64,000 nt of DNA from Trichobilharzia szidati (Eukaryota > Platyhelminthes > Trematoda > Strigeidida > Schistosomatidae): NCBI GenBank assembly GCA_944472155.2, contig OX235272.1:12694354-12758353 (forward strand). Reading direction: 5' to 3'. The notes beneath the pieces were generated by a model. The model was not told the DNA's origin. It saw nothing but the letters and a program-made list of their open reading frames with translations, and made no database searches. The translations under genes and the position numbers were made by a program. Below are positions 52,653 through 61,191 of this stretch, piece after piece. How positions within the stretch are numbered: position 1 is the first letter of the stretch; every line of letters starts with the position of its first letter.

Positions 52653-52756
52653 TGCATTTTGCCAATTATGCATGTGTTTTTAACTGTAATTCCATTTATA
52701 TCAATATCATTTTGAAGAAAAAACATCGTTAATGTCAATAACAGTTATTATAATTT

Positions 52757-53124
52757 GCACTATTATTCCCTTGGGTTCTGAATGGGACATAGGGCTTCAA
52801 CAGCACATCTTCATGTCACCCTGTTCTCTTAAGTCATCTTTAGTTGTCCCCATGATTGTCCATAGTCACTTATTATCCTCCATGTTATACTCAGACCCAT
52901 GCCAAACTCGCCTTTTCCCATTCAGGTTCTAACCGAGAGTGCGCCTAGCAATTGACATCACTTAATGGTTGGGATTCATCAGCGGATGTCCATTCCATCT
53001 CCAATTTCTTCGGCATTTAACTTGCGAACATGGTTCTTGATAGATTCATTCTCAGAGTTTCTTATTACTTAATATTTCTGGACAGCTAGCCACCCATCTT
53101 CACTATAGAGCGGGCGAAGGAAGT
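52757..53124 (-). mobile_element. RTE-like 3' remnant (-)
   Basis: ctattattcccttgggttct, gggacatagggcttcaacag, tgttatactcagacccatgc, ttcactatagagcgggcgaa. Diverged and truncated; directly joined to a CR1 tail. Confidence 0.65.
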
Positions 53125-54008
53125 TAAATAATAATAATAATTTGCTTTATTCCAAAACAGTAATTGTGATACAGAATGGAATTCTCAGCATTCGTACTAC
53201 AGTATTGCATCCAGTTAGTACATTATCAATAAATAGAATTCTACATAGAATAAGGAAATCTCAGTTCATTATGACAACAACATATTGGCATGTCGATAGC
53301 AAAGGTAAAGCTGAACAGTGTTTGAAGGTGTTAGAAAAGAAGGTGCTGTCATATTAACTGGCGTAATCGGAAGAAAGAAACAAAGCATCACATAACGGAA
53401 AGAAATAAAAGAGAGAGAGAGAGAAAAGGTAAAGAAAGAAAGAAAATGTTGTACCTATAAATGATATGAGTTGGAAAGACGAGATCCAGTTGTTCTACTG
53501 ACTATCTAATGAATTATAGGTGTCACGCCTAATGCTTACTTTATCGCACAGAACACGAGCTAAGTAGGGTATAGTTGAGTTTTTATACTTCCTGGTGCGA
53601 GCATATAGTTTTCTATATAGGCTTCTGGTTTTGCCTGATGAGATGCAAGGGGAGAGTTGTGAATGAAGAGTGTGGTGTGAGTTAGGTTAAATGGATTTGG
53701 CCCATTTTTCACATGAGTCCATGTGCCTGTCAACCAGAATATTAACAAGCTGGTTAAGTGGCACGTTGCTTACCCTGCTGACAACCTTTAACATCCTGCG
53801 TAATATGATGTTATAGTCTTTCTTCAGTAGCCCAGGAAAAACTAAGCCCGGGGGGTGAACAATGGAGAATAAGCAGAATGTGAGAGTTAACGAATTGTAG
53901 AAGTAAGGGTGGGATTGGGTTATACCAGACATTCGTCTTAACTTCTTGATGTAGAAGGTGAGACGGAATATTTTCTTAGAAATCGCCAAGATATGAGACG
54001 ACCAGGAG
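53125..54008 (-). mobile_element. CR1-like copy (-) running into the gap
   Basis: Inverted tail and 3' signature (aataataataataatttgct at 53127, ttattccaaaacagtaattg), then - strand coding pieces: SLYRKLYARTRKYKNSTIPY (53575-53640), HTTLFIHNSPL, VPLNQLVNILVDRHMDSCEK (53710-53770), KKDYNIILRRMLKVVSRVS (53765-53825) and SWSSHILAISKKIFRLTFYI (53945-54008). About 85 codons up to the gap are open in one frame. Close relative of the 35- and 50-kb copies. Confidence 0.85.
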
Positions 54009-54508
54009 NNNNNNNNNNNNNNNNNNNNNNNNNNNNNNNNNNNNNNNNNNNNNNNNNNNNNNNNNNNNNNNNNNNNNNNNNNNNNNNNNNNNNNNNNNNN
54101 NNNNNNNNNNNNNNNNNNNNNNNNNNNNNNNNNNNNNNNNNNNNNNNNNNNNNNNNNNNNNNNNNNNNNNNNNNNNNNNNNNNNNNNNNNNNNNNNNNNN
54201 NNNNNNNNNNNNNNNNNNNNNNNNNNNNNNNNNNNNNNNNNNNNNNNNNNNNNNNNNNNNNNNNNNNNNNNNNNNNNNNNNNNNNNNNNNNNNNNNNNNN
54301 NNNNNNNNNNNNNNNNNNNNNNNNNNNNNNNNNNNNNNNNNNNNNNNNNNNNNNNNNNNNNNNNNNNNNNNNNNNNNNNNNNNNNNNNNNNNNNNNNNNN
54401 NNNNNNNNNNNNNNNNNNNNNNNNNNNNNNNNNNNNNNNNNNNNNNNNNNNNNNNNNNNNNNNNNNNNNNNNNNNNNNNNNNNNNNNNNNNNNNNNNNNN
54501 NNNNNNNN
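54009..54508. other. Assembly gap (500 N)
   Basis: Exactly 500 N. Confidence 0.99.
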
Positions 54509-55199
54509 ACTACATGCAGTCACACACAACCATACAATAGGATGGGATAGAATGACAGACAGTTTTAAAATCTAATGTCACAGGGTGGAGGGAGAGATTG
54601 ATAACAGAAGCTTTGTCTATGGAATCAACTGCAAATACATGTAGTAGGAATGATTCATCATCTGTCCACCCAGATATCTGGAAAATTCTACTACCCCAAT
54701 GACGACAAATAGGAGAGGACAAAGAAAACTATAAGACTCAAGTTTCGAAGTCGTGTGAATACAATTGATTTGATTATGAACAATAAATTTTGTTCGAAAC
54801 TGTGTCATCTAGTAAATAATACTGTTTCATCACTGTGTGATACATCTAATAAACAAACTAATATGGAAATACTGTCAGGTTGTCAGCATCCACGCTAACG
54901 TTGAATTTCAGTCTTCATCACTTGCAGTCAGTCAAAGTGAAGTCCGTATTTATGCTTACGTTTGATCTGAATGAAGCATTTTAAGTCATTAGCATTAAAC
55001 AATCTGTAGTTTCATAGAATCTGACTGTGAATTGACAAAATACAACTATATAAATAAACAGAAATACTATTCGTGTAAGGTGATCTGCATTTCCCTTTTG
55101 ATTGACCTCATTGGACCGAAATACCGGGTCCTGTCAAAGAGAGAGGAAGAAAAATGCATCATTTTCACCAGTGATCACTTCTCCAAGTCAAGAGGTTAA
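54509..55199. other. Unassigned sequence
   Basis: No recognised gene or repeat. There are short open frames on the - strand only. Confidence 0.3.
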
Positions 55200-55440
55200 A
55201 CAATATTTATAATCAAAGAATTTTGTCTTGTACAAACTCCTGGGAACATGTGGAAGCTTTTCAAAGAAATTACAGGTTGTGGTAAGCATAGTATTTGTGC
55301 TCCCTCTATTGATGTAAATACTCTTAATAGATCTTTTATCTGGACTACGCTGTTAACCACCATGAAACAAATAGTAGCTCACGATGAGAATGAAAACTGC
55401 CTAATTTCCTTCACGTTTTTTGTAGCTGTATTTTGAATGT
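55200..55440 (+). pseudogene. CR1-like linker fragment
   Basis: NMWKLFKEITGCGKHSICAP followed by SIDVNTLNRSFI. This resembles the region between endonuclease and RT of CR1-like proteins (WKLFK, IDVNTLNxxF), a judgement from family memory. No RT follows. 62 codons are open. Confidence 0.5.
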
Positions 55441-55621
55441 TACATAACCAAACACGTTGACAATATCATCATCATCATCATCACTTACTTCAGTGAGAAG
55501 TTGAAAGCCTTTCGATAACATGAACAAATACATAGAATACGTGTCAACTTTGAATATCATTCGATTATAAGTGAGGCTTATTATTTATTATTAAGAAAGA
55601 ATTAATTAGACAAGTCAATAA

Positions 55622-55864
55622 TCAAAAAAATTTTTTTCCTTCACGTTCCCCAGTGGAATATAGGGCTTCAAGCTAGTGTGGCTTGAAGTTTCTGTAGCAG
55701 TGTTTATTTTACAGGATGGGGTTGCTAGCCTCATGCCCAACCTTTCCTCTTCACCAGCATTATTGCTAGCTTAGCGAGGTAAAGGAGTGCGTCTGTGGCC
55801 GGGGATCGAACCCCGGACCATGTGAGTGGTCGGCGAGCGTCCTAACCGCTTTGCCACCGACGCA
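55622..55864 (-). mobile_element. SINE2 copy (-)
   Basis: Inverted: tgcgtcggtggcaaagcgg, ccggggttcgatccccgg (B box), gcactcctttacctcgctaa, ggttgggcatgaggctagca, tgctacagaaacttcaagcc, ccctatattccactgggg. Adjacent to a SINE start. Confidence 0.85.
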
Positions 55865-56340
55865 GGTCCCAGTGGCTCAATGGTCTACGAGCTAGCTCGC
55901 CTTGTAACCAGAAGGTCCTAGGTTCGAATCCCGGTGGGTGCGTACTGATGAAGAGTCCCAAACTAGAACGAAACAGCTGTCCAGTACTCCCAGTTGGTTT
56001 TCCAATGGTTCTCTAACTGATGTCAGCTCATGATGAAATCCTCCATGCAATCAAACAAAATCCCTACAAAACCAATACTTGAAAATTATTCTGATGCTCA
56101 CTAGTCACTGGCCCTATTCAGGCAGTTAACCTGGGGTTCTAGTGGGAAGCCGTGACCAGTAGGGTACAGCAGGTTGAAGATGAGGCAGTAACTCATCGAA
56201 GAAGACATTGCGAAATGGTCGCACTATGTCGTGAATTGGCAGAACTTAGAATTCAAGGACCATTGGATCGGGTCCCAGTGGCTCAATGGTCTACAAGCTA
56301 GCTCGCCTTGTAACCAGAAGGTCCTGGGTTCGAATCCCAT
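55865..56340 (+). mobile_element. SINE: one full unit plus the start of a second in tandem (406-bp period)
   Basis: ggtcccagtggctcaatggt begins at 55865 and again at 56271. Between them: B box (aggttcgaatcccgg), hammerhead-like module (55942-55987), 3' end (gatgtcagctcatgatga), junction (cccta.. aaccaatacttgaaa), 5' block (gctcactagtcactgg, gtgaccagtagggtacag), gaagacattgcg and gaattggcagaacttagaat. The second unit stops after its B box, where a PLE starts. gctagctcg (4-bp duplication of agct) occurs in both units. Confidence 0.85.
55942..55987 (+). ncRNA. Hammerhead-like module of the tandem SINE
   Basis: Helix I gtactg/cagtac (55942-55947 with 55982-55987); core atgaaga (55948-55954), so only C3 is changed from CTGANGA; helix II gtcc/gaac, with one weakened pair; gaa; helix III acag/ctgt without a loop; C17 at 55981. 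G5, which is lost in the 29.9-kb copy, is present here. Confidence 0.6.
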
Positions 56341-56835
56341 AAATCAAAAATTAGATAACACAAATGCTGAAGAAGATAAAGAACGAAATGGTTATTAACT
56401 CCGAATTATTTGAGCAAATACGATCCTCATGTTCCGTAATTCCCCGGTTATATGGTCCACCGAAACTGCACAAAGAAAACGTACTACTACGTCCAATCTT
56501 GGATACCACAAATTCACCATATCATGCTACTGCCAAATGGCTTGCAGAAATAATCTCTGCTAGCATAGTGTTGTTTCAGATTCATTTAAATTCGTCGATT
56601 CAACAAGTGGTGCTAATGTATCCGGGAAGAAGAAAATGACATCTCTGGATGTTACGTCTCTCTCTTCAATAATATACTTCTCACTGAAACTTTTTCCTTC
56701 GTATGCAAATTTATCGAGGATAATATAATGTAGACGTGGGTGTTCCAATCCACTAATTAAAGGGACTACCTACTGAGGTGCACTTTCAATGTCCAGATCA
56801 AGTTCAGTAAGACGCCTTATAGACAAAGAGATGGA
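56340..56835 (+). pseudogene. PLE RT N-terminal part, frameshifted
   Basis: RSSCSVIPRLYGPPKLHKEN (56420-56480, the LYGxPKxHK motif) and LLRPILDTTNSPYHATAKWL follow in one frame; then after shifts MTSLDVTSLFNNILLTE (56637-56690), which keeps the motif A Asp, and VQIKFSKTPYRQRDG near 56795-56835, where an Asn/Asp-rich segment leads into the next frame. Continues in the CDS at 56836. Confidence 0.75.
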
Positions 56836-57924
56836 GTGGCAGTGGGGTTACCAATTGGTCCTTTACTTGCAGACTGCTTCTTGGCCAGTTTGGAGAATAA
56901 TATTTTACGGCCTACTATCGACAGTTTCCATCTATACCAAAGATACATGGATGATACTTTCATCATATGTGACGACAATACCAATATCGAATTGATAACC
57001 AAGGAGTTCAACAGCTGTCATCATGCCATCAAGTTCACGTCGGAATCAGAGATTAACTCGGAATTCCATTTTTTGGATGTTTTTCTAAAGAGGAGATCTG
57101 ATGGTTCTCTTCAAAGATCAATCTACAGGAAACCAACATGGAATGGTCAGTACACAAATTTCCATAGCTGGGTCCCTTTGAGAAGAAAGAGAAATCTGAT
57201 CCATTCCTTATCCTCAAGAATAAGGAGGATATGTTCAAGTGATACAATCGTTGGAGAACTGGAGCGACTCAGACAAGTCCTCATAGAGAATGGATATCCT
57301 CCAAGATTTATCGAGAAAAACATGAAGCCAAGGGAAAAACCTGAAAGAATACAGACGGTGCCGAAGAAACTACTGTTTATGAGTGTTGAATTTAAAGGTG
57401 ATACCGCAGCTGAGATCCTGAAGAATCGCTTATGCAGATCACTGAGGAAAGCCTTCTTTTCGGATGAGCTACGTATCAAATTTCACAGCCGAAAAAAGAT
57501 CAGTGGATGTGTGGAGGATAAACTGCCGCTTTGGGCCACTTCAGTGTGTGTTTATAAATTCACCTGCTCGTGTGGAGCTAGTTGTATTGGCCGCACAAAG
57601 CGCACATTTTCCAAACAAAGCATCTCTGAACATTATCCAGTATGGTTAGCTAAAGGACAATGCAAGACAGTTACTAGCTTGACTGTCCAGGACTTGGTGA
57701 ACTCAAGCCACGCAGCTCCACCAGAGTCGTCTTTCAAGATTATCTACAAGGTGAGGCCCAATGGTACAAAGGGCGTCAGGTTTCGGCATTTGTGTATGGC
57801 GGAGGCGTTGGCAATACAACCCCGAACTCTCTATACAGAAAATGTTTGTCCAGTCTCTTATTCTAACATGGTCTTAACCTCTTCATTAGTCATTCCCTGT
57901 AAATTTTTAATTTTAATATTTTGA
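56836..57924 (+). CDS. PLE RT C-terminal part and GIY-YIG endonuclease
   Basis: 362 open codons. AVGLPIGPLLADCF at residues 2-15 is the RT motif B type; YMDDTF (residues 37-42) is the catalytic motif C with Met where other copies have Val; FHFLDVFLK (77-85). The GIY-YIG domain starts at about residue 238: VYKFTCSCGASCIGRTKR, in which the second Tyr (YIG) is replaced by Cys250, then SEHYPVWLAKGQ and FKIIYKVRPNGTKGVRFRHL. The C-terminal ~35 residues after AIQPRTLY depart from other copies. The loss of the YIG tyrosine should impair nicking. The frame is open because the insertion is probably young, but the RT N-terminal half is broken. Confidence 0.85.
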   Translation: MAVGLPIGPLLADCFLASLENNILRPTIDSFHLYQRYMDDTFIICDDNTNIELITKEFNSCHHAIKFTSESEINSEFHFLDVFLKRRSDGSLQRSIYRKPTWNGQYTNFHSWVPLRRKRNLIHSLSSRIRRICSSDTIVGELERLRQVLIENGYPPRFIEKNMKPREKPERIQTVPKKLLFMSVEFKGDTAAEILKNRLCRSLRKAFFSDELRIKFHSRKKISGCVEDKLPLWATSVCVYKFTCSCGASCIGRTKRTFSKQSISEHYPVWLAKGQCKTVTSLTVQDLVNSSHAAPPESSFKIIYKVRPNGTKGVRFRHLCMAEALAIQPRTLYTENVCPVSYSNMVLTSSLVIPCKFLILIF

Positions 57925-58236
57925 TAATTAGTTTGCTTTTACTTTAATAATTAATTCACTGTTTTATTACTGTCACATGTTCTCTCTGTACATTTTCTCA
58001 CCCTCTTCACATTTGGTAAATGGACACTCAACTACCGCCTTTCTTCTCACTCAAAGACAATATTAACCTTATTAAATTTATAATGCTTCCTTCAGTCGTG
58101 CAGTTGAGCATTACGTAATTTACAACTTTTATTTTGACTTTTGAAACCACTTCTGAGTAATTCTATCACTTATGTCACCCGTCTATTACTCAACAATAGA
58201 ATATTACACATTTTTGTAAATATAAAAACGGCTGTG
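57925..58236 (+). other. PLE 3' untranslated region
   Basis: AT-rich sequence between the coding region and the nested SINE2. It corresponds in position to other PLE tails. Confidence 0.45.
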
Positions 58237-58490
58237 TGCGTCGGTGGCACAGTGGTATAGTGCTCGCCGACCACGCCTCATGTGGTCCGGGGTTCGATCC
58301 CCAGCCGACTCACTCCTCTACCTCACTAAGCCAGTAATAAGACTGGTAAAGAGGGAAGGCTGGGCATGAGGCTAGCACAACCCCATCCTGTAAAAATAAT
58401 CACCACTGCTACAGAAAATTCAAGCATCTAGCCTGAAGCCCCATTTTCCACTGGGAACGTAAAGGAATAAAAAATAAATAAATAAATACG
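58237..58490 (+). mobile_element. SINE2 copy nested in a PLE 3' region
   Basis: gtgcgtcggtggcacagtgg (A box), ccggggttcgatccccag (B box), ctcctctacctcactaagcc, gaaggctgggcatgaggcta, cactgctacagaaaattcaa, ccactgggaacgtaaagg and an (AAAT)n tail at 58468-58489. Flanks acggctgt (58227) and acgactgt (58488) may be the target-site duplication (one mismatch). This is the clearest full-length SINE2. Confidence 0.85.
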
Positions 58491-58498
58491 ACTGTACG

Positions 58499-58545
58499 GC
58501 AGCCTCTGAAGATGATTTAATCGATAAAAAAATTTTCTTCGCTGA
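58499..58545 (+). ncRNA. Hammerhead-like motif, PLE terminal repeat (after SINE2)
   Basis: cagc (58500-58503) pairs with gctg (58541-58544); core ctgaaga (58506-58512) two bases later; helix II gat-tta-atc; then gataa where GAAA is expected; helix III A-rich with ttttctt. Decayed, but in the expected place. Confidence 0.45.
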
Positions 58546-58729
58546 ATTTATCTCTTATTTTCTTTATGACTCAGTGGGAATTTTCGGTGATTCAAAGCAG
58601 AGCAAGAACACTGTGACAGTGTGAAAGAACTTGATACGTTTCATTGAGTTTTCTGTCAAACTTACAGTAGAGAACACAAAAATTAGATTCGTAACGAAAG
58701 TTATACATATTATTATAATTATAATAATT

Positions 58730-59665
58730 ATTATTATTGTTCCCTTGGGTTCCTAGTGGAACATAGGGCTTCAACTACACGTCTCAACTTCCTTCTGTCT
58801 TCTGCTGTACTTTTCACCTGCATCCATGTTAGTCCATACTGTTTCAACTCCTCTGCACACGATCTCCTCCATGTCACCCTTGCAATGACGAACAACTCGC
58901 CGCCGCTTCCCTTTCCGGTTCCACTCGAGCGTTGGCCTGACGCGCGATGTCACCCAGCGGCCTCCTCAGCCAGTGAGTGTCCAATCCATCTCCACTTTCT
59001 CCTGCATATTTGTTGGGCGATTGCTTCTTGTTTCGTTTGTTTCTTCCCATAGTTGGTTTGTTTCTTGTTGGTTCTTGTTCTTTCCGGCGGCCATCTCATC
59101 TTCAGTATAGAGCCAGCCAGCGAAGACAGTTAGTTACTTGTTGATAAAGGTGTGCAACAGGCTGTTGGAAATACTCATTCTTTGTGACCCGCCGCCAACA
59201 AGTTTCTGATCCATCCGTATAGAAGAAGTGACTGACTGACTTGACTGACGTTTGTATTGAAAATCCGAATCACTTTGTTGTTGATGCTGGCTGGGTTGAG
59301 TGACAGCGGAAGATTTCCAGATTGGTTTCAGGTTGATGAATGTGTTTCTCGCCTTCCTGATTCTCGATTTGACATCCTCGTCTGTTCCACCTGCCTGTAG
59401 TAGAGACAATGCTGGTTGCCTAGATAAGTGAATGAAGTAACCTCTTTCATCAAATCCCTCCCGTTGATGGTGATTGGCGGTGGATGTTGCTGTTGTTGTT
59501 GTTGGTTGGTTGGTTATTTTCATAACCTCCGTCTTGTCTATGTTCACCTGGAGTCCTGTCTTCTCTGGCTGCTTCTTCGACCGACGAGTTTGTCGGTTTT
59601 CGCTTGTAAGTCTTCGATTTTGTGTGACATCAAACATAAATCATCCAAGCGCGAAATCCAGGTCG
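58730..59665 (-). mobile_element. RTE-like copy (-)
   Basis: ATT-rich tail (58700-58740), cttgggttcctagtggaaca, C-terminal region near 58960-59040 and a 5' limit near 59665 at a TA repeat. 59134-59637 is open on - for 167 codons but its frame switches relative to the protein: EKTGLQVNIDKTEVMKITNQ is authentic, then RSQPALSLLQAGGTDEDVKS and RIRKARNTFINLKPIWKSSA are authentic again, with duplicated 4-bp blocks between. Same subfamily as 43.4 kb. Confidence 0.85.
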
Positions 59666-60219
59666 CGGATATATATATATATCTTGACGGACCAAGGTTA
59701 CACGAGTCAAGAGACTGCAAGTAAATCATTTTCATCTCCAGGCTGATTACTTACAAGGTCAGTAGATATTCATTTAATTAAACTCAAAACCTCACTGCTT
59801 CATGATATATATGTGCTGAAGAAGTTAGGCGGTATTTCGGTGAACTATTCACACTCAAGTAGTAGTAGTAGTAGTGTAACAACAGAAGACAAGGGCCAGG
59901 CAACAGAACGTTTATTTCGGAAAATCAACACGTATTTATAGATTTTGATGTACATTATTGTAGTTAAATGTCAGTAGAAAATACAGTCTGTTGATTGGTT
60001 GTTTCTCACGCAAAGTTAACCTTGCATATCTTGTGGCTGTGTCAGTTCAACTACATGTTAACTGTATCCGCCTGACAACCTTGACCTTTGACCTCAATTA
60101 CTGTCAGCCAATTTGGTTAGCGACCATCTTTCACCACAGTAGCAGTACCAAACTTCCTGTGGACAAAAAACAATAAATAGAAGGAATAAATTACGAAGTT
60201 ATTTAATAGTTCCCGTTGA
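59666..60219. other. Unassigned sequence with TA and GTA repeats
   Basis: (TA)n at 59669-59682 and a (GTA)5 tract near 59859-59875. 59875-60170 has some features of a solo LTR (tgt start), but I could not establish an end or target-site duplication. Confidence 0.3.
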
Positions 60220-60341
60220 TGAACTAACTGTGTTGGGTCGAAATGCTTCTAGTGTGCATGCTCCGACGATGCCTTCAAAAATAACATGACTATTTGATTG
60301 ATGGTGACACAGCAGTGGGAAATACATCACTCACTGGGAAT

Positions 60342-60398
60342 GCAGGCACATCCACGTGACGAGTCCCAAAAAGGACGAAATGAGCATCCTGGATTGCA
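60342..60398 (+). ncRNA. Sm-alpha-like hammerhead ribozyme, one swapped dinucleotide
   Basis: Helix I atcca/tggat (60350-60354 with 60390-60394); core gtgacga (60356-60362); helix II gtcc/ggac with a caaaaa loop (60363-60376); gaa; short helix III atg..cat (60380-60387); C at 60388, triplet ATC. Recalled Sm-alpha hammerheads have ..atccagctgatgagtccc here; this copy has atccacgtgacgagtccc. The gc to cg swap removes C3 and the first helix I pair; position 7 is free to vary. Cleavage is therefore doubtful. Confidence 0.7.
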
Positions 60399-60449
60399 CA
60401 CGATCAATTCAAAAAATGAGTAAGAAAGAAAAAGCATTTTGGTACATAC

Positions 60450-60607
60450 CACTGAGTGATATGAGCAGTTGTATTGCTTCCTAGCCAGAGTGAAACATGA
60501 GATGTTTTTCGTTTCCCTCGGTTAACACCGACGTCATTATCTGGGGTTTCTAGATACTTGCTTCTCTGATTGTCATTTATCTCACCAAACAGATCACACA
60601 TTGTGAT
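60450..60607 (-). CDS. Candidate coding exon of an unidentified host gene
   Basis: 158 bases on the - strand between an acceptor (aaaatattcag) and a donor (gtatgt). Encodes ITMCDLFGEINDNQRSKYLE then TPDNDVGVNRGKRKTSHVSL and WLGSNTTAHITQW, entering at phase 0 and leaving at phase 2. It does not look like any retroelement protein in the window. An ATG near its start could also be a translation start. I do not recognise the protein. Confidence 0.4.
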
Positions 60608-60693
60608 CTGAATATTTTAGGTTTCTAAAATAAATTGCAGTGAATTTTCCTCTCGAAATTTGTAATTTGTAGGTATGAAAAAGAGAAGGCGTT

Positions 60694-60734
60694 CAGCGAA
60701 GAGACTCTTTTCGGCGAATTCATTCACATAGCTG
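60694..60734 (-). ncRNA. Hammerhead-like motif, terminal repeat of PLE (-)
   Basis: On -: cagc (60734-60731) with gctg (60697-60694); helix III aagag-t-ctctt (60709-60699); gaa before it (60712-60710); C17 at 60698. The core region reads gtgaatga with one extra base and C3 changed. It lies 3' of the PLE coding region, as in other copies. Confidence 0.55.
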
Positions 60735-61191
60735 TACAATCGCATTTATATATCATTATTTGTGTGTGTGTGTGTACATGAGGTTTGTCAAGTTTAGATA
60801 ATTGATTAGTTAATACAAGAATGATGTAGTATAGAGACAAAGTTAATCAGATAGCAACTAAAGTAAGATTGAGTTAGTAAGTTAGATGACGTAATATAAT
60901 TGACTAAAATGTTTCAACTTAGATCAGGGTAGCAACAGAGGTAATTACAGGTAGAGACTAAGTAGAAGTGAAATTGAGCAAATAAGTTGGATGACGTAAC
61001 ATAAATGACTAGAAATTGAGCGTTGTTCAAGTCAGTAACAGTGGTAGTGAGGTGTAGAAATTAAATCGGGTGGGGGTAGAGAACAAGAAAGTTGAAAATG
61101 TAAAATGTTACAATTGAGAAGACAAAATAATACTAATGAAGAGACAGAAGAAAAGATTAGGTAGAATTTACATGTCGGCTAATAAGATAGA
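60735..61191 (-). other. PLE (-) 3' untranslated region
   Basis: AT-rich; holds two diverged repeats of a gatgacgtaatataa-type block (60888-60903, 60990-61005) and a (GT)n tract at 60762-60774. Confidence 0.45.

Noticed and set aside
55865..56340. tRNA gene
   Set aside because: A and B boxes are excellent, but the same sequence recurs many times with a long non-tRNA body and hammerhead-like tail, and no acceptor-stem pairing is evident. It is a SINE head.
58237..58310. tRNA gene in SINE2 (box A/B with gtgcgtcgg stem)
   Set aside because: Dispersed with a constant 3' body and A-rich tail, so a tRNA-derived SINE rather than a gene.
59875..60170. Solo LTR of a Gypsy-like element
   Set aside because: It starts with tgt, but I found no ca end, polypurine tract, primer-binding site or short target-site duplication.
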